Below are positions 32,340 to 40,273 of a stretch of DNA of 64,000 nt, piece by piece. The DNA comes from JAWWPG01 sp033850885 (GTDB lineage: Bacteria > Actinomycetota > Actinomycetes > Propionibacteriales > Nocardioidaceae), in the NCBI GenBank assembly GCA_033850885.1, contig JAWWPG010000035.1:1-64000 (forward strand), written 5' to 3'. Numbering within the stretch: the first letter of the stretch is position 1; each line of letters opens with the position of its first letter. The notes below the pieces were generated by a model, which worked only from the letters and a program-made list of their open reading frames with translations, was not told the origin of the DNA and ran no database searches. A program made the translations under genes and the position numbers.

Positions 32340-32783
32340 TCAGTCGCCGATCGAGCGGCAGGGGCGGTTACGCAGCTCGGCGACGTAGTCGTCGGGGGCG
32401 CCTGCGGCGGCGGCCGCCTCGGTGATCACACCGAGGTAGCTGGCGGACGGGAGGCCCCCCTCGTAGGCGTCGAGCACGTAGATCCACGCCAGCTGTTCGC
32501 CTTCGAGGGTCTGGACGCGCACGTGGAGCTTGCGGTAGACGTTGGTCTCCCAGTCGTCGAGCAGGTGCTCGTCCTGACGTGACACGTCGTACAGGGCCAC
32601 GAACACCTGCGAGCCCGGGTCCTCGGCGAGGGTCGCCAGCGCCCCGTCCCACCCGTGGTCCTCACCGGCGAATGTGATCCGCCAGCCGACGAGCCATCCC
32701 GTGCCTCTGGCCGGCGAGTGCGGGCAGCGCTCGAGCATCCTCAACGGGTCGAGGTTCGAGGCGTAGGCGGCGTAGACCGGCAC
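32340..32783 (-). CDS. Gamma-glutamylcyclotransferase-like protein
   Basis: A 147-residue protein of the GGCT/AIG2-like fold. The N-terminal strand-loop YAAYASNLDP corresponds to the family's YGSN substrate loop, here YASN. An acidic residue expected for catalysis is available in DEHLLDDWE. The substrate is unknown. The GTG start at 32783 is only 23 bp from the divergent lpdA start. Its stop is 2 bp from the GTG of the broken deoD, so it heads the deoD-phosphohexomutase unit. Confidence 0.78.
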   Translation of the reverse strand: MPVYAAYASNLDPLRMLERCPHSPARGTGWLVGWRITFAGEDHGWDGALATLAEDPGSQVFVALYDVSRQDEHLLDDWETNVYRKLHVRVQTLEGEQLAWIYVLDAYEGGLPSASYLGVITEAAAAAGAPDDYVAELRNRPCRSIGD

Positions 32784-32794
32784 GTGATGCAGGT

Positions 32795-32800
32795 TATCGT
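32795..32800 (+). promoter_or_regulatory. Candidate lpdA -10 box (TATCGT)
   Basis: TATCGT ends 6 nt before the GTG at 32807. The 23-bp divergent gap leaves no room for a -35 outside the neighbouring gene. Confidence 0.4.
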
Positions 32801-32806
32801 GGCCGC

Positions 32807-34201
32807 GTGGCTTCTGTGGTGATCATCGGCGGAGGCCCCGGCGGCTACGAGGCGGCCCTGGTCGGTGCCCAGCTCGGGGCGGACGTCACGGTCGTGGACC
32901 GCGACGGTCTCGGCGGCTCAGCCGTCCTCACGGACTGCGTGCCCTCGAAGACGTTGATCGCGACGGCGGAGCTGATGACGGATGTCCGTGGCTCCGAGGA
33001 GCTCGGCGTCCGCTTCGGCCGGGACCTTGTCGTCGGGGAGGCCGCATCGGTCGACCTTGCCGTCGTCAACACCCGGGTGAAGGCGCTCGCGGCCTCGCAG
33101 TCCGCGGACATCGCACGTCAGCTCGAGAACGCGGGTGTTCGGGTGGTTCCCGGTACCGGCAGCCTCGACGGGCCCGAGACGGTCGTCGTGTCGTCGGCCG
33201 ACGGCCACCAGGAGCGGCTGCCCGCGGACGCCGTGCTGCTTGCCACTGGAGCCCACCCGAGGGTGCTCTCGACGGCGGTCCCGGACGGCGAGCGCATCCT
33301 GACCTGGGACCAGGTGTACGAGCTCCAGGAGCTGCCCGAGCGCCTCATCGTGGTGGGGTCGGGGGTCACCGGCGCCGAGTTCGCGAGTGCGTACAACGCC
33401 TTGGGTGCTGACGTCGTCCTGGTCAGCAGCCGCACCCGGGTGCTCCCGGGCGAGGACTCGGACGCCGCCCAGGTGCTCGAGGACGTGCTGAAGCGGCGGG
33501 GGATGACCGTACTGTCGACGTCGCGTGCCGAGTCCGTCGTACGAGAGGACAGCTCGGTACGGGTACGCCTCGCCGGAGGCGAAGCGGACGTGTTGGGGTC
33601 GCACTGCCTCCTCGCGGTCGGCTCGGTTCCGAACACGGACGGCCTTGGGCTGGAGGAGTCCGGCGTGGCGCTCGCCGCTGGGGGCTTCGTCTCGGTCGAC
33701 GGTGTCTCGCGGACCAGCGCGCGCGGCGTCTACGCTGCGGGCGACTGCACGGGGGTACTGATGCTCGCTTCGGTCGCCGCCATGCAGGGACGGACCGCGA
33801 TGTGGCACTTCCTCGGCGACGCGGTCTCCCCCCTCGACCTGAAGGCCGTCTCCTCGAACGTCTTCACGGCCCCCGAGATCGCCACCGTCGGCTGGACCCA
33901 GGACGCCGTGGACAGTGGCGAGATCGCAGCGGTCGGCATCATGCTGCCGCTGGCGGGCAACGCGCGGGCCAAGATGCAGGGGGTCCGCGACGGCTTCGTG
34001 AAGCTCTTCTGCCGGCCGGGCACCGGCATCGTGGTCGGAGGAGTTGTGGTCGGTCCACGCGCCAGCGAGCTGATCTACCCGGTCTCGGTCGCGATCGAGG
34101 GGCGCTTGACCGTCGACCAGCTCGCCCACGCGTTCGCGGTCTACCCCTCGATCTCAGGCTCGATCGCGGAGGCTGCGCGCCGGTTGCACACGCGGGGCTG
34201 A
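32807..34201 (+). CDS. lpdA: NAD(P)H-quinone dehydrogenase, LpdA-type flavoprotein disulfide reductase
   Basis: A 464-residue member of the pyridine-nucleotide disulfide reductase family. It has an N-terminal FAD motif (VIIGGGPGGYEAAL), an NAD(P) motif (VVGSGVTGAEFASAY), a second FAD motif (GVYAAGDCTG) and a C-terminal dimerisation domain. The redox disulfide CxxxxC of lipoamide dehydrogenase is not intact: the expected region reads GLGGSAVLTDCVPSK, with only one Cys. That is the hallmark of the LpdA (Rv3303c-like) group, which reduces quinones. I infer the same role here. Confidence 0.88.
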   Translation: MASVVIIGGGPGGYEAALVGAQLGADVTVVDRDGLGGSAVLTDCVPSKTLIATAELMTDVRGSEELGVRFGRDLVVGEAASVDLAVVNTRVKALAASQSADIARQLENAGVRVVPGTGSLDGPETVVVSSADGHQERLPADAVLLATGAHPRVLSTAVPDGERILTWDQVYELQELPERLIVVGSGVTGAEFASAYNALGADVVLVSSRTRVLPGEDSDAAQVLEDVLKRRGMTVLSTSRAESVVREDSSVRVRLAGGEADVLGSHCLLAVGSVPNTDGLGLEESGVALAAGGFVSVDGVSRTSARGVYAAGDCTGVLMLASVAAMQGRTAMWHFLGDAVSPLDLKAVSSNVFTAPEIATVGWTQDAVDSGEIAAVGIMLPLAGNARAKMQGVRDGFVKLFCRPGTGIVVGGVVVGPRASELIYPVSVAIEGRLTVDQLAHAFAVYPSISGSIAEAARRLHTRG

Positions 34202-34486
34202 GTCCGTCATGTGCGATATTCCATACCTTTCGCCAACGCCGTCCTTTCCCCTCATCGAGACCTCTGTAGATATTAGGCCACGCCGTCAAGATTTTTATTC
34301 CAGTTTTGACCTGACGTTTCATTTGGCATGTCATAAGGCCTTGTCAGCTACCCTTCCGATGTCTTTCCGGGCGAGAAAAGGCCTGCTGACACCGGAGTTC
34401 GGCTGACGGCTGGACCTCTGGCCGGCAGCGGTGCATACTTCGGGGAACTCTGCCCCACCGGGGCCTGAATTGCTGGAGGTTTTGGA
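34202..34486 (+). promoter_or_regulatory. AT-rich 285-bp leader/promoter region of the sedolisin gene
   Basis: There is no convincing gene here. The first 150 bp are visibly richer in A/T than the rest of the window. A weak promoter is possible (TTGACC at 34306-34311, TGTCAT at 34329-34334, 17-bp spacing). Near the gene, CCCC at 34453-34456 can pair either with GGGG at 34442-34445 or with GGGG at 34460-34463, so two exclusive hairpins are possible just ahead of the GGAGG at 34475-34479. Confidence 0.45.
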
Positions 34487-35665
34487 ATGGGCCGTCGCCC
34501 CTTACTATCTGTGCTGGCCGTTGTCGTGGCCGTGCCCCTCGCCCTTGTCACCGCGTCCGCCAACGGGAACGTCCCGGGAGGCGTCCCCGCCACCCATCGC
34601 AATGCCCATGTCTGTGGCGCGCCAGCCTCGGGGCGGGCCGGCTGCCTGGCCATCCGACACGACCGGCTGGACGCCAACGGCATGGTCGTCCCGAACGCGA
34701 CGCCGGCCGGATACGGCCCCGCCGACATCCGGTCCGCCTACAACCTCACCGGCTCGAGCACAGCCACCGTGGCGATCGTCGACGCCTACAACGACCCGAC
34801 AGCGGAGACCGACCTCACTACCTATCGCAACCAGTTCGGCCTCAGTCCTTGTACGACGGCAAACGGCTGCTTCAAGAAGATCAACCAGACCGGCGGCACG
34901 GCCTACCCGCGGACGAACGGCGGATGGGCTCAGGAGATCTCACTCGACCTCGACATGGTCTCGGCCGCCTGCCCTGGCTGCCACATCCTGCTCGTCGAGG
35001 CGACGTCCAACTCCTTCGCGAACCTGGCGGCCGGGGTGACCTACGCCGCCACCAAGGTCCCGGGAGTCGTCGCCATCAGCAACAGCTACGGCGGTAGTGA
35101 CAGCGCTGAGACCAGCGCATACAACCACCCGGGGATCGCGATCACGGCATCCACCGGCGACGGCGGCTACGGCGTCGAGTCTCCGGCGTCGTACCCGCAC
35201 GTCGTAGCAGTCGGCGGCACCTCCCTGAGGCGCGCGAGCACCTCCCGCGGCTGGACCGAGACTGCCTGGAGCGGCGCGGGATCGGGCTGCTCGACGATCA
35301 ACGCCAAGCCCTCCTGGCAGACGACGGCGACCCAGTGCAACGGCAAGGCGAACGCTGACGTGTCGGCTGTGGCAGACCCCAACACCGGGGTCGCGGTCTA
35401 CGACTCGACGTCCTACCGGGGCTCCGTCGGGTGGTTGGTCTTCGGCGGCACGAGTGCCTCCTCCCCGATCATCGCCAGTGTCTACGCCCAGTCCGGCAAC
35501 ACAGCCGGCTATCCCGCCTCGTACACGTGGGCGCACACCTCCAGCCTCAACGACGTGACGTCGGGCAGCAACGGGACGTGTAGCCCCTCCGTGTGGTGCC
35601 ACGCGGGCACCGGCTGGGACGGGCCGACCGGACTCGGTACACCGAACGGCACTGCCGGCTTCTGA
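34487..35665 (+). CDS. Secreted S53 (sedolisin) family serine-carboxyl peptidase
   Basis: A 392-residue exported protease. A signal peptide (LLSVLAVVVAVPLALVTASA) is followed by a short region without the large pro-kumamolisin domain. The catalytic domain shows Glu150 and Asp154 in GGWAQEISLDLD, the oxyanion Asp225 in STGDGG, and Ser323 in FGGTSASSP. These are the Glu-Asp-Ser and Asp positions of sedolisins, which work best at acid pH. The start has GGAGG 7 nt upstream. A strong hairpin terminator follows. The gene stands alone and has an unusual AT-rich leader. Confidence 0.9.
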   Translation: MGRRPLLSVLAVVVAVPLALVTASANGNVPGGVPATHRNAHVCGAPASGRAGCLAIRHDRLDANGMVVPNATPAGYGPADIRSAYNLTGSSTATVAIVDAYNDPTAETDLTTYRNQFGLSPCTTANGCFKKINQTGGTAYPRTNGGWAQEISLDLDMVSAACPGCHILLVEATSNSFANLAAGVTYAATKVPGVVAISNSYGGSDSAETSAYNHPGIAITASTGDGGYGVESPASYPHVVAVGGTSLRRASTSRGWTETAWSGAGSGCSTINAKPSWQTTATQCNGKANADVSAVADPNTGVAVYDSTSYRGSVGWLVFGGTSASSPIIASVYAQSGNTAGYPASYTWAHTSSLNDVTSGSNGTCSPSVWCHAGTGWDGPTGLGTPNGTAGF

Positions 35666-35687
35666 CCCGACTCCTGGGCCGACCCAG

Positions 35688-35721
35688 ACGTCCTCTCCTC
35701 GCCCTGGCGAGGAGAGGACGT
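35688..35721. terminator. Strong bidirectional hairpin terminator
   Basis: A perfect 14-bp stem (ACGTCCTCTCCTCG / CGAGGAGAGGACGT) with a 6-nt loop lies between the convergent peptidase and carboxylase alpha genes. Confidence 0.85.
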
Positions 35722-35751
35722 TCGGCAGTTCAGCGCAGTCGTGCTGCTGTT

Positions 35752-37518
35752 TCAGTCCCTGATCTCGCACAGCACGGCGCCGCTCGAGACCGTGGCCCCC
35801 ACCTCGGCGGTCAGGCCGTGGATGGTGCCTGCCTTGTGCGCGTTGAGCGGCTGCTCCATCTTCATGGCCTCAAGGACGACGACGAGGTCGCCTGCTGACA
35901 CCTGATCGCCCTCAGCCACGGCGAGCTTCACGATGGTCCCCTGCATCGGGGAGGTGAGGGCATCGCCGCTCGCCCCCGCCCCCGTCTTCCCACCACGCTC
36001 CCGCTTGGCGGGGCGCTTCGCGGACATGCCGGCGGCCCGGCCGCTGGCGGACCCGAAGCCTGCCGGGAGCGTCACCCGCAGGCGCTTGCCGCCGACCTCT
36101 ACGGTGACCGCCTCCCGCGGCTGCTCCTCGTCGACCCCCTGTTCGCCGGCGTACGGCTCGATGTCGTTGGCGAAGTTCGTCTCGATCCAGCTGGTGTAGA
36201 CCGAGAACGTCTCGCCGTCACCGATGTAGGCGGGGTCATCAACAACCTTGCGGTGGAAGGCGATCACGGTGGGCATGCCGTCGACCTCGAACTCCGAGAG
36301 CGCCCGCCGCGACCGCTCGAAGGCCTGCGTGCGTGAGCTTCCGGTGACGATCAGCTTGGCGACCAGGGAGTCGAACGACCCGGGCACGGTCTCGCCCTGT
36401 TCATAGCCCTCATCCACCCGCACGCCCGGTCCGGCCGGCGGGTGCCAGCGGGTCAGCGTGCCGGGCGCGGGCATGAAGTTGCGGCCGCCGTCCTCGGCGT
36501 TGATGCGGAACTCGATCGCGTGACCGACCACCTGCGGGTCGTCGTACCCGAGCTCCTCCCCGGATGCGATGCGGAACATCTCGCGTACCAGGTCGAGACC
36601 GGTGACCTGCTCGCTGACCGGGTGCTCTACCTGCAGCCGGGTGTTGACCTCGAGGAAGGAGATCGTGCCGTCCTGGCCGACCAGGAACTCGCAGGTTCCT
36701 GCGCCGACGTAGCCGGCTTCTGCCAGGATCGCCTTCGAGGACGCGTAGAGCGTGTCGATCTGGTCCTTCGAGAGGAACGGCGCGGGGGCCTCTTCGACGA
36801 GCTTCTGGTGGCGCCGCTGCAGCGAGCAGTCCCGGGTCGAGACCACGACGACGTTCCCGTGGGTGTCGGCGAGACACTGGGTCTCGACGTGGCGCGGCTT
36901 GTCGAGGTAGCGCTCGACGAAGCACTCGCCCCGGCCGAAGGCCGTCACCGCCTCACGGACGGCCGACTCGTAGAGCTCGGGGATCTCGTCCTCCGTGCGA
37001 GCCACCTTGAGACCTCGGCCGCCTCCCCCGAACGCCGCCTTGATCGCGATCGGCAGCCCGTGCTCGCGGGCGAAGGCGACGACCTCGTCGGCGTCGCGGA
37101 CCGGGTCAGGCGTACCGGCCACCAGTGGTGCCCCCACGCGTTGTGCGATGTGCCTCGCCCGCACCTTGTCACCGAGCGCGTCGATGGCCGCCGGCGGGGG
37201 ACCGATCCAAGTCAGGCCGGCGTCGATGACCGCCTTCGCGAACCCTGAGTTCTCGGCCAGGAAGCCGTACCCGGGATGGACGGCATCGGCTCCGCTGCGG
37301 CGGGCGACGTCGATGATCTTCTCCACGCTGAGATACGTCTCGGCCGGCGTTGCCCCGCCCAGGGCATACGCCTCGTCGGCCAGCCTCACGAACAGCGCAT
37401 CGCGGTCCGGGTCGGCGTACACGGCCACACTCGCGAGGCCGGAGTCCCTGCACGCGCGCGCGATGCGCACTGCGATCTCGCCGCGGTTGGCGATCAGCAC
37501 CTTGGTGAGCTCGACCAC
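35752..37518 (-). CDS. Acyl-CoA carboxylase alpha subunit (biotin carboxylase + BCCP)
   Basis: A 588-residue fusion. The biotin carboxylase module spans residues 1-450 (KVLIANRGEIAVRIARAC, the ATP-grasp loop KAAFGGGGRGLKV, and EVNTRLQVEHPVSE). A linker rich in Lys/Arg follows, and then a biotin carboxyl carrier domain with the biotinylated Lys in LEAMKMEQPLNAHK. It pairs with the beta and epsilon subunits encoded at 42078-43930 to make malonyl- or methylmalonyl-CoA, and it is biotinylated by the BirA encoded at 45345. The start is GTG 37518 with a CAGGAG ribosome site. Confidence 0.95.
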   Translation of the reverse strand: MVELTKVLIANRGEIAVRIARACRDSGLASVAVYADPDRDALFVRLADEAYALGGATPAETYLSVEKIIDVARRSGADAVHPGYGFLAENSGFAKAVIDAGLTWIGPPPAAIDALGDKVRARHIAQRVGAPLVAGTPDPVRDADEVVAFAREHGLPIAIKAAFGGGGRGLKVARTEDEIPELYESAVREAVTAFGRGECFVERYLDKPRHVETQCLADTHGNVVVVSTRDCSLQRRHQKLVEEAPAPFLSKDQIDTLYASSKAILAEAGYVGAGTCEFLVGQDGTISFLEVNTRLQVEHPVSEQVTGLDLVREMFRIASGEELGYDDPQVVGHAIEFRINAEDGGRNFMPAPGTLTRWHPPAGPGVRVDEGYEQGETVPGSFDSLVAKLIVTGSSRTQAFERSRRALSEFEVDGMPTVIAFHRKVVDDPAYIGDGETFSVYTSWIETNFANDIEPYAGEQGVDEEQPREAVTVEVGGKRLRVTLPAGFGSASGRAAGMSAKRPAKRERGGKTGAGASGDALTSPMQGTIVKLAVAEGDQVSAGDLVVVLEAMKMEQPLNAHKAGTIHGLTAEVGATVSSGAVLCEIRD

Positions 37519-37690
37519 GTGCGCTCCTGGGCGTCTTTCTCGGCTGGTTCTCGGCGTACGACGTACGACGCGAGTCTAGGGCTCTGGCTGCCCTCGCGGG
37601 GCGTTGGAACCTGGGGACGGCCGCCGCCAGGACGTCCAGGCGGCGCCAAAACCTCTTGCGACGGGGGGCAGGGGTCCCGAGGATGACGCC

Positions 37691-38101
37691 ATGACCTCGC
37701 GCATCGGCAGCATCACGTTCGACTGTGTCGCCTGGGAGCCCCTCGTCGAGTTCTGGTCGGCGGCTCTCGGCTTCATCGAGGATCCGGACGATCCCAACCG
37801 CCCCGGCGACCCCGCCGGGCTCATCACGTCTCCCACCAGGGACGTGAACATGCTCTTCATCCCGGTGCCCGAGGCGAAGACCGTCAAGAACCGCGTGCAT
37901 ATCGACCTGGTCCCAGTCGATCGCACCCGCGAAGACGAGGTCGATCGCCTGCTGGCTCTGGGGGCCTCCTTCAGCGCCGACTTCCGGAAGCCGGACGGGA
38001 CCGGGTTCGTCGTACTCACGGACCCCGAGGGCAATGAGCTCTGTATCGAGCAGAGCGAGGCTGAACGCAGCGCCTCACGGGAGACCGCCCGAACCGAATA
38101 A
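37691..38101 (+). CDS. VOC/glyoxalase-like domain protein
   Basis: A 136-residue single-domain protein of the vicinal oxygen chelate fold, in the glyoxalase_6 style: IGSITFDCVAWEPLVEFWSAALGF at the start, then HIDLVPVDRTREDEVDRLLALGA, and PEGNELCI at the end. Its substrate is unknown; relatives include resistance proteins and dioxygenase-like enzymes. ATG 37691 is chosen because the conserved fold begins immediately after it. It is followed after 73 bp by the acyl-CoA dehydrogenase. Confidence 0.85.
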   Translation: MTSRIGSITFDCVAWEPLVEFWSAALGFIEDPDDPNRPGDPAGLITSPTRDVNMLFIPVPEAKTVKNRVHIDLVPVDRTREDEVDRLLALGASFSADFRKPDGTGFVVLTDPEGNELCIEQSEAERSASRETARTE

Positions 38102-38174
38102 GGTGGCAGGACCGTCGTACGACGCAAAGGGCCGGGCGATCCCCGGACCACCGCGAGTAGGAGAAGGATCCAGC

Positions 38175-39347
38175 ATGAGTTTCGAGCTGTCCAGCGAGCA
38201 CGAGGACTTCCGCCACAGCGTCCGCGACTTCGCCGAGGCCGAGATCGCTCCCCATGCGGCGGAGTGGGACAAGGCGCACCACTTCCCGGTCGACGTCGTG
38301 CACAAGATGGGCAAGCTCGGGCTGTTCGGGCTCACTGCGCCCGAGGAGTTTGGGGGCGCCGGCGAGGACGGCGACTTCACCAGCCTCTGTGTGGCGATCG
38401 AGGAGATCGGCCGGGTGGACCAGTCCATGGCCATCACCCTCGAGGCCGCCGTCGGACTCGGCATCAACCCGATCCTGACCTTCGGCACCGACGAGCAGAG
38501 GCAGACCTGGCTGCCGGACCTCGTCTCCGGAAACACGCTGGCCGGTTTCGGGCTCACCGAGCCGGGCTCCGGGTCGGACGCCGGTGCGACGAAGACTCGG
38601 GCCGACCTCGTCGACGGCGAGTGGGTGGTCAACGGCAGCAAGCAGTTCATCACGAACTCCGGCTCGTCGATCACCTCGTGTGTGACGGTGACCGCCCGCA
38701 CCGGAGACCGCGAGGACGGTCGCGCCGAGGTGTCAACGATCATCGTGCCGTCCGGTACTCCCGGCTTCGTCGCGGAGAAGTCCTACGACAAGCTGGGCTG
38801 GCACGCGAGTGACACCCACCCGCTGAGCTTCGACGGCGTCCGCGTGCCCGAGGACAACCTGCTGGGCGAGCGCGGGCGGGGGTTCGCGCAGTTCCTGGCC
38901 ACTCTCGACGACGGCCGGGTCGCCATCGCCGCCGTTGCCATCGGATGCATTCAGGCCTGCCTCGAGATGTCGGTCCAGTACGCGGGCGAGCGGACCACGT
39001 TCGGCGTACCGATCGGCGCCAAGCAGGGCGTCGCCTTCCAGATCGCCGACCTGAAGGTGATGGCGGAGGCGGCGCGCGCCCTCACCTACCGGGCGGCCGC
39101 GATGAAGGACGCGAAGCGGCCGTTCGCCGAGTTCAAGGAGGCGGCCGCGATCGCCAAGCTCTACGCCACGGAGGCGGCGGTGACCGCGACCCGCATCGCC
39201 ACCCAGGTGTTCGGCGGGTACGGCTTCATGGAGGAGTACCCCGTGGCCCGCTTCTACCGCGACGCCAAGGTCCTCGAGATCGGCGAGGGGACGTCGGAGG
39301 TGCAGCGCATGCTCATCGCACGCGGCCTCGGTCTCCCCGTCGAATAG
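38175..39347 (+). CDS. Acyl-CoA dehydrogenase
   Basis: A 390-residue FAD enzyme introducing an alpha-beta double bond into an acyl-CoA. Motifs include GFGLTEPGSGSDAG (FAD/substrate), VNGSKQFITN, FGVPIGAKQGVAFQIADL, and the catalytic-base region YGFMEEYPVARFYRDAKVLEIGEGTSEVQ. The Glu in the EEYP segment fits the short/branched-chain class. ATG 38175 has an AGGAGAAGGA ribosome site just upstream. A 22-bp repeat cluster begins 43 bp after the stop. Confidence 0.95.
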   Translation: MSFELSSEHEDFRHSVRDFAEAEIAPHAAEWDKAHHFPVDVVHKMGKLGLFGLTAPEEFGGAGEDGDFTSLCVAIEEIGRVDQSMAITLEAAVGLGINPILTFGTDEQRQTWLPDLVSGNTLAGFGLTEPGSGSDAGATKTRADLVDGEWVVNGSKQFITNSGSSITSCVTVTARTGDREDGRAEVSTIIVPSGTPGFVAEKSYDKLGWHASDTHPLSFDGVRVPEDNLLGERGRGFAQFLATLDDGRVAIAAVAIGCIQACLEMSVQYAGERTTFGVPIGAKQGVAFQIADLKVMAEAARALTYRAAAMKDAKRPFAEFKEAAAIAKLYATEAAVTATRIATQVFGGYGFMEEYPVARFYRDAKVLEIGEGTSEVQRMLIARGLGLPVE

Positions 39348-39389
39348 CCTGATCAGCCTGAAAACTTGATCAGCATGAATATCGAATAT

Positions 39390-39613
39390 GTTGAGCCGTC
39401 GCAAAATTGACGTTGAGCCGTCGCAAAATTGCCGTTGAGCCGTCGGAAAATTGGCGTCGAGCCGTCGGAAATTTGGCGTTGAGCCGTCGGAAAATTGACG
39501 TTGAGCTAATAGGCGGTACCTATGGCCCACCTTGGTGGCGGGTGAAACCCAACTTTGTGGCGGGTGAACCCCAACTTTGTGACGGGTCAACGGCAATTTT
39601 GTGACGGGTCAAC
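39390..39613 (+). repeat. 22-bp repeat cluster, locus B: five direct and four inverted units
   Basis: Five contiguous direct units (39390-39499, each 22 bp) share GTTGAGCCGTCG then AAAATTG. A decayed sixth unit follows at about 39500-39512. At the centre, ATAGG/CCTAT (39509-39523) forms a small stem. Four inverted units follow (39526-39547, 39548-39569, 39570-39591, 39592-39613), reading TTGTGACGGGTCAAC. The arms can pair over about 90 bp. The cluster lies between the convergent acyl-CoA dehydrogenase and Maf genes. It belongs to the same family as 3421-3537. Confidence 0.92.
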
Positions 39614-39636
39614 CAAGTGGGTGGTGGCGAGCCTCA

Positions 39637-40257
39637 TCAGCCCCGGTTCCACAGCTCCGGCCAGCCGATCCCGAGATCGCCCACCAGGCGGCGCAGCAGG
39701 GGCAGCGACACCCCGACAACATTGTGCGGGTCGCCCTCGATCCGTTCCACGAAGGCGCCACCGAGACCGTCGATGGTGAAGGCTCCCGCCACCTGGAGAG
39801 GCTCGCCGCTTGCGACATACGCCGTGATCTCCTCGTCGGTGAGAGCCGCGAAGACCACCGTGGTCGAAGCCACCGCCGACAGACGCTCGCCCGTCTCGAG
39901 GTCGACCAGGTGGTGTCCGGTGTGCAGGACGCCGGATCTCCCACGCATCCGCTCGAGCCGGAGTCGGGCCTTCGGAGCGGTGCCGGGCTTGCCGTGTGCC
40001 GCGCCGTCGAGCTCGAGGACCGAGTCGCACCCCAGCACCAACGTCCGCGGGCCGCCCGGGCCGCCGGCGGCGAGGCGGGACGCCACCTCCTCGCCCTTGA
40101 GCCGGGCCAGCACCGCGGCGAGCCGGGCGGGCTCGGTCTCGGTCACGCCCGACTCATCGACCCCGGACACCTCGACGGTGGGCTCGATGCCCGCGAGCCG
40201 CAGCGTCCTCAGCCGAGCCGGCGAGGCGGACGCGAGGACGAGCCTGACGGAACCCAC
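39637..40257 (-). CDS. Maf-like nucleoside triphosphate pyrophosphatase
   Basis: A 206-residue Maf/Ham1-superfamily protein. The signature starts RLVLASASPARLRTLRLAG. It has the conserved acidic cluster around GCDSVLELDG, the GKP motif, and SGVLHTGHHLV. Maf proteins hydrolyse non-canonical or modified nucleotides (m7GTP, UTP, dTTP), and some affect septation. The position between carboxylase genes matches the accD5-accE5-maf-accA3 order I recall from mycobacteria. It is followed at its 3' end by repeat locus B. Confidence 0.92.
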   Translation of the reverse strand: MGSVRLVLASASPARLRTLRLAGIEPTVEVSGVDESGVTETEPARLAAVLARLKGEEVASRLAAGGPGGPRTLVLGCDSVLELDGAAHGKPGTAPKARLRLERMRGRSGVLHTGHHLVDLETGERLSAVASTTVVFAALTDEEITAYVASGEPLQVAGAFTIDGLGGAFVERIEGDPHNVVGVSLPLLRRLVGDLGIGWPELWNRG

Positions 40258-40273
40258 CCCGGCCGACTCTCGC

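Noticed and set aside
34209..34406. A 65-codon frame in the AT-rich region (MCDIPYLSP...)
   Set aside because: No ribosome site, no motif and no hydrophobic pattern; it probably arises by chance in the leader region.
37555..37580. Repeated CGTACGA motif and a TAGACT box upstream of the carboxylase alpha gene
   Set aside because: The motif is only two imperfect copies and the box is about 55 bp from the start with no -35. Not enough to list as a promoter or operator.
39407..39779. Two short frames of about 65-74 codons within repeat locus B (starting MTLSRRK and MWRVNPNF)
   Set aside because: They translate the repeats themselves, giving periodic peptides, and run into Maf antisense sequence. 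They lack ribosome sites.
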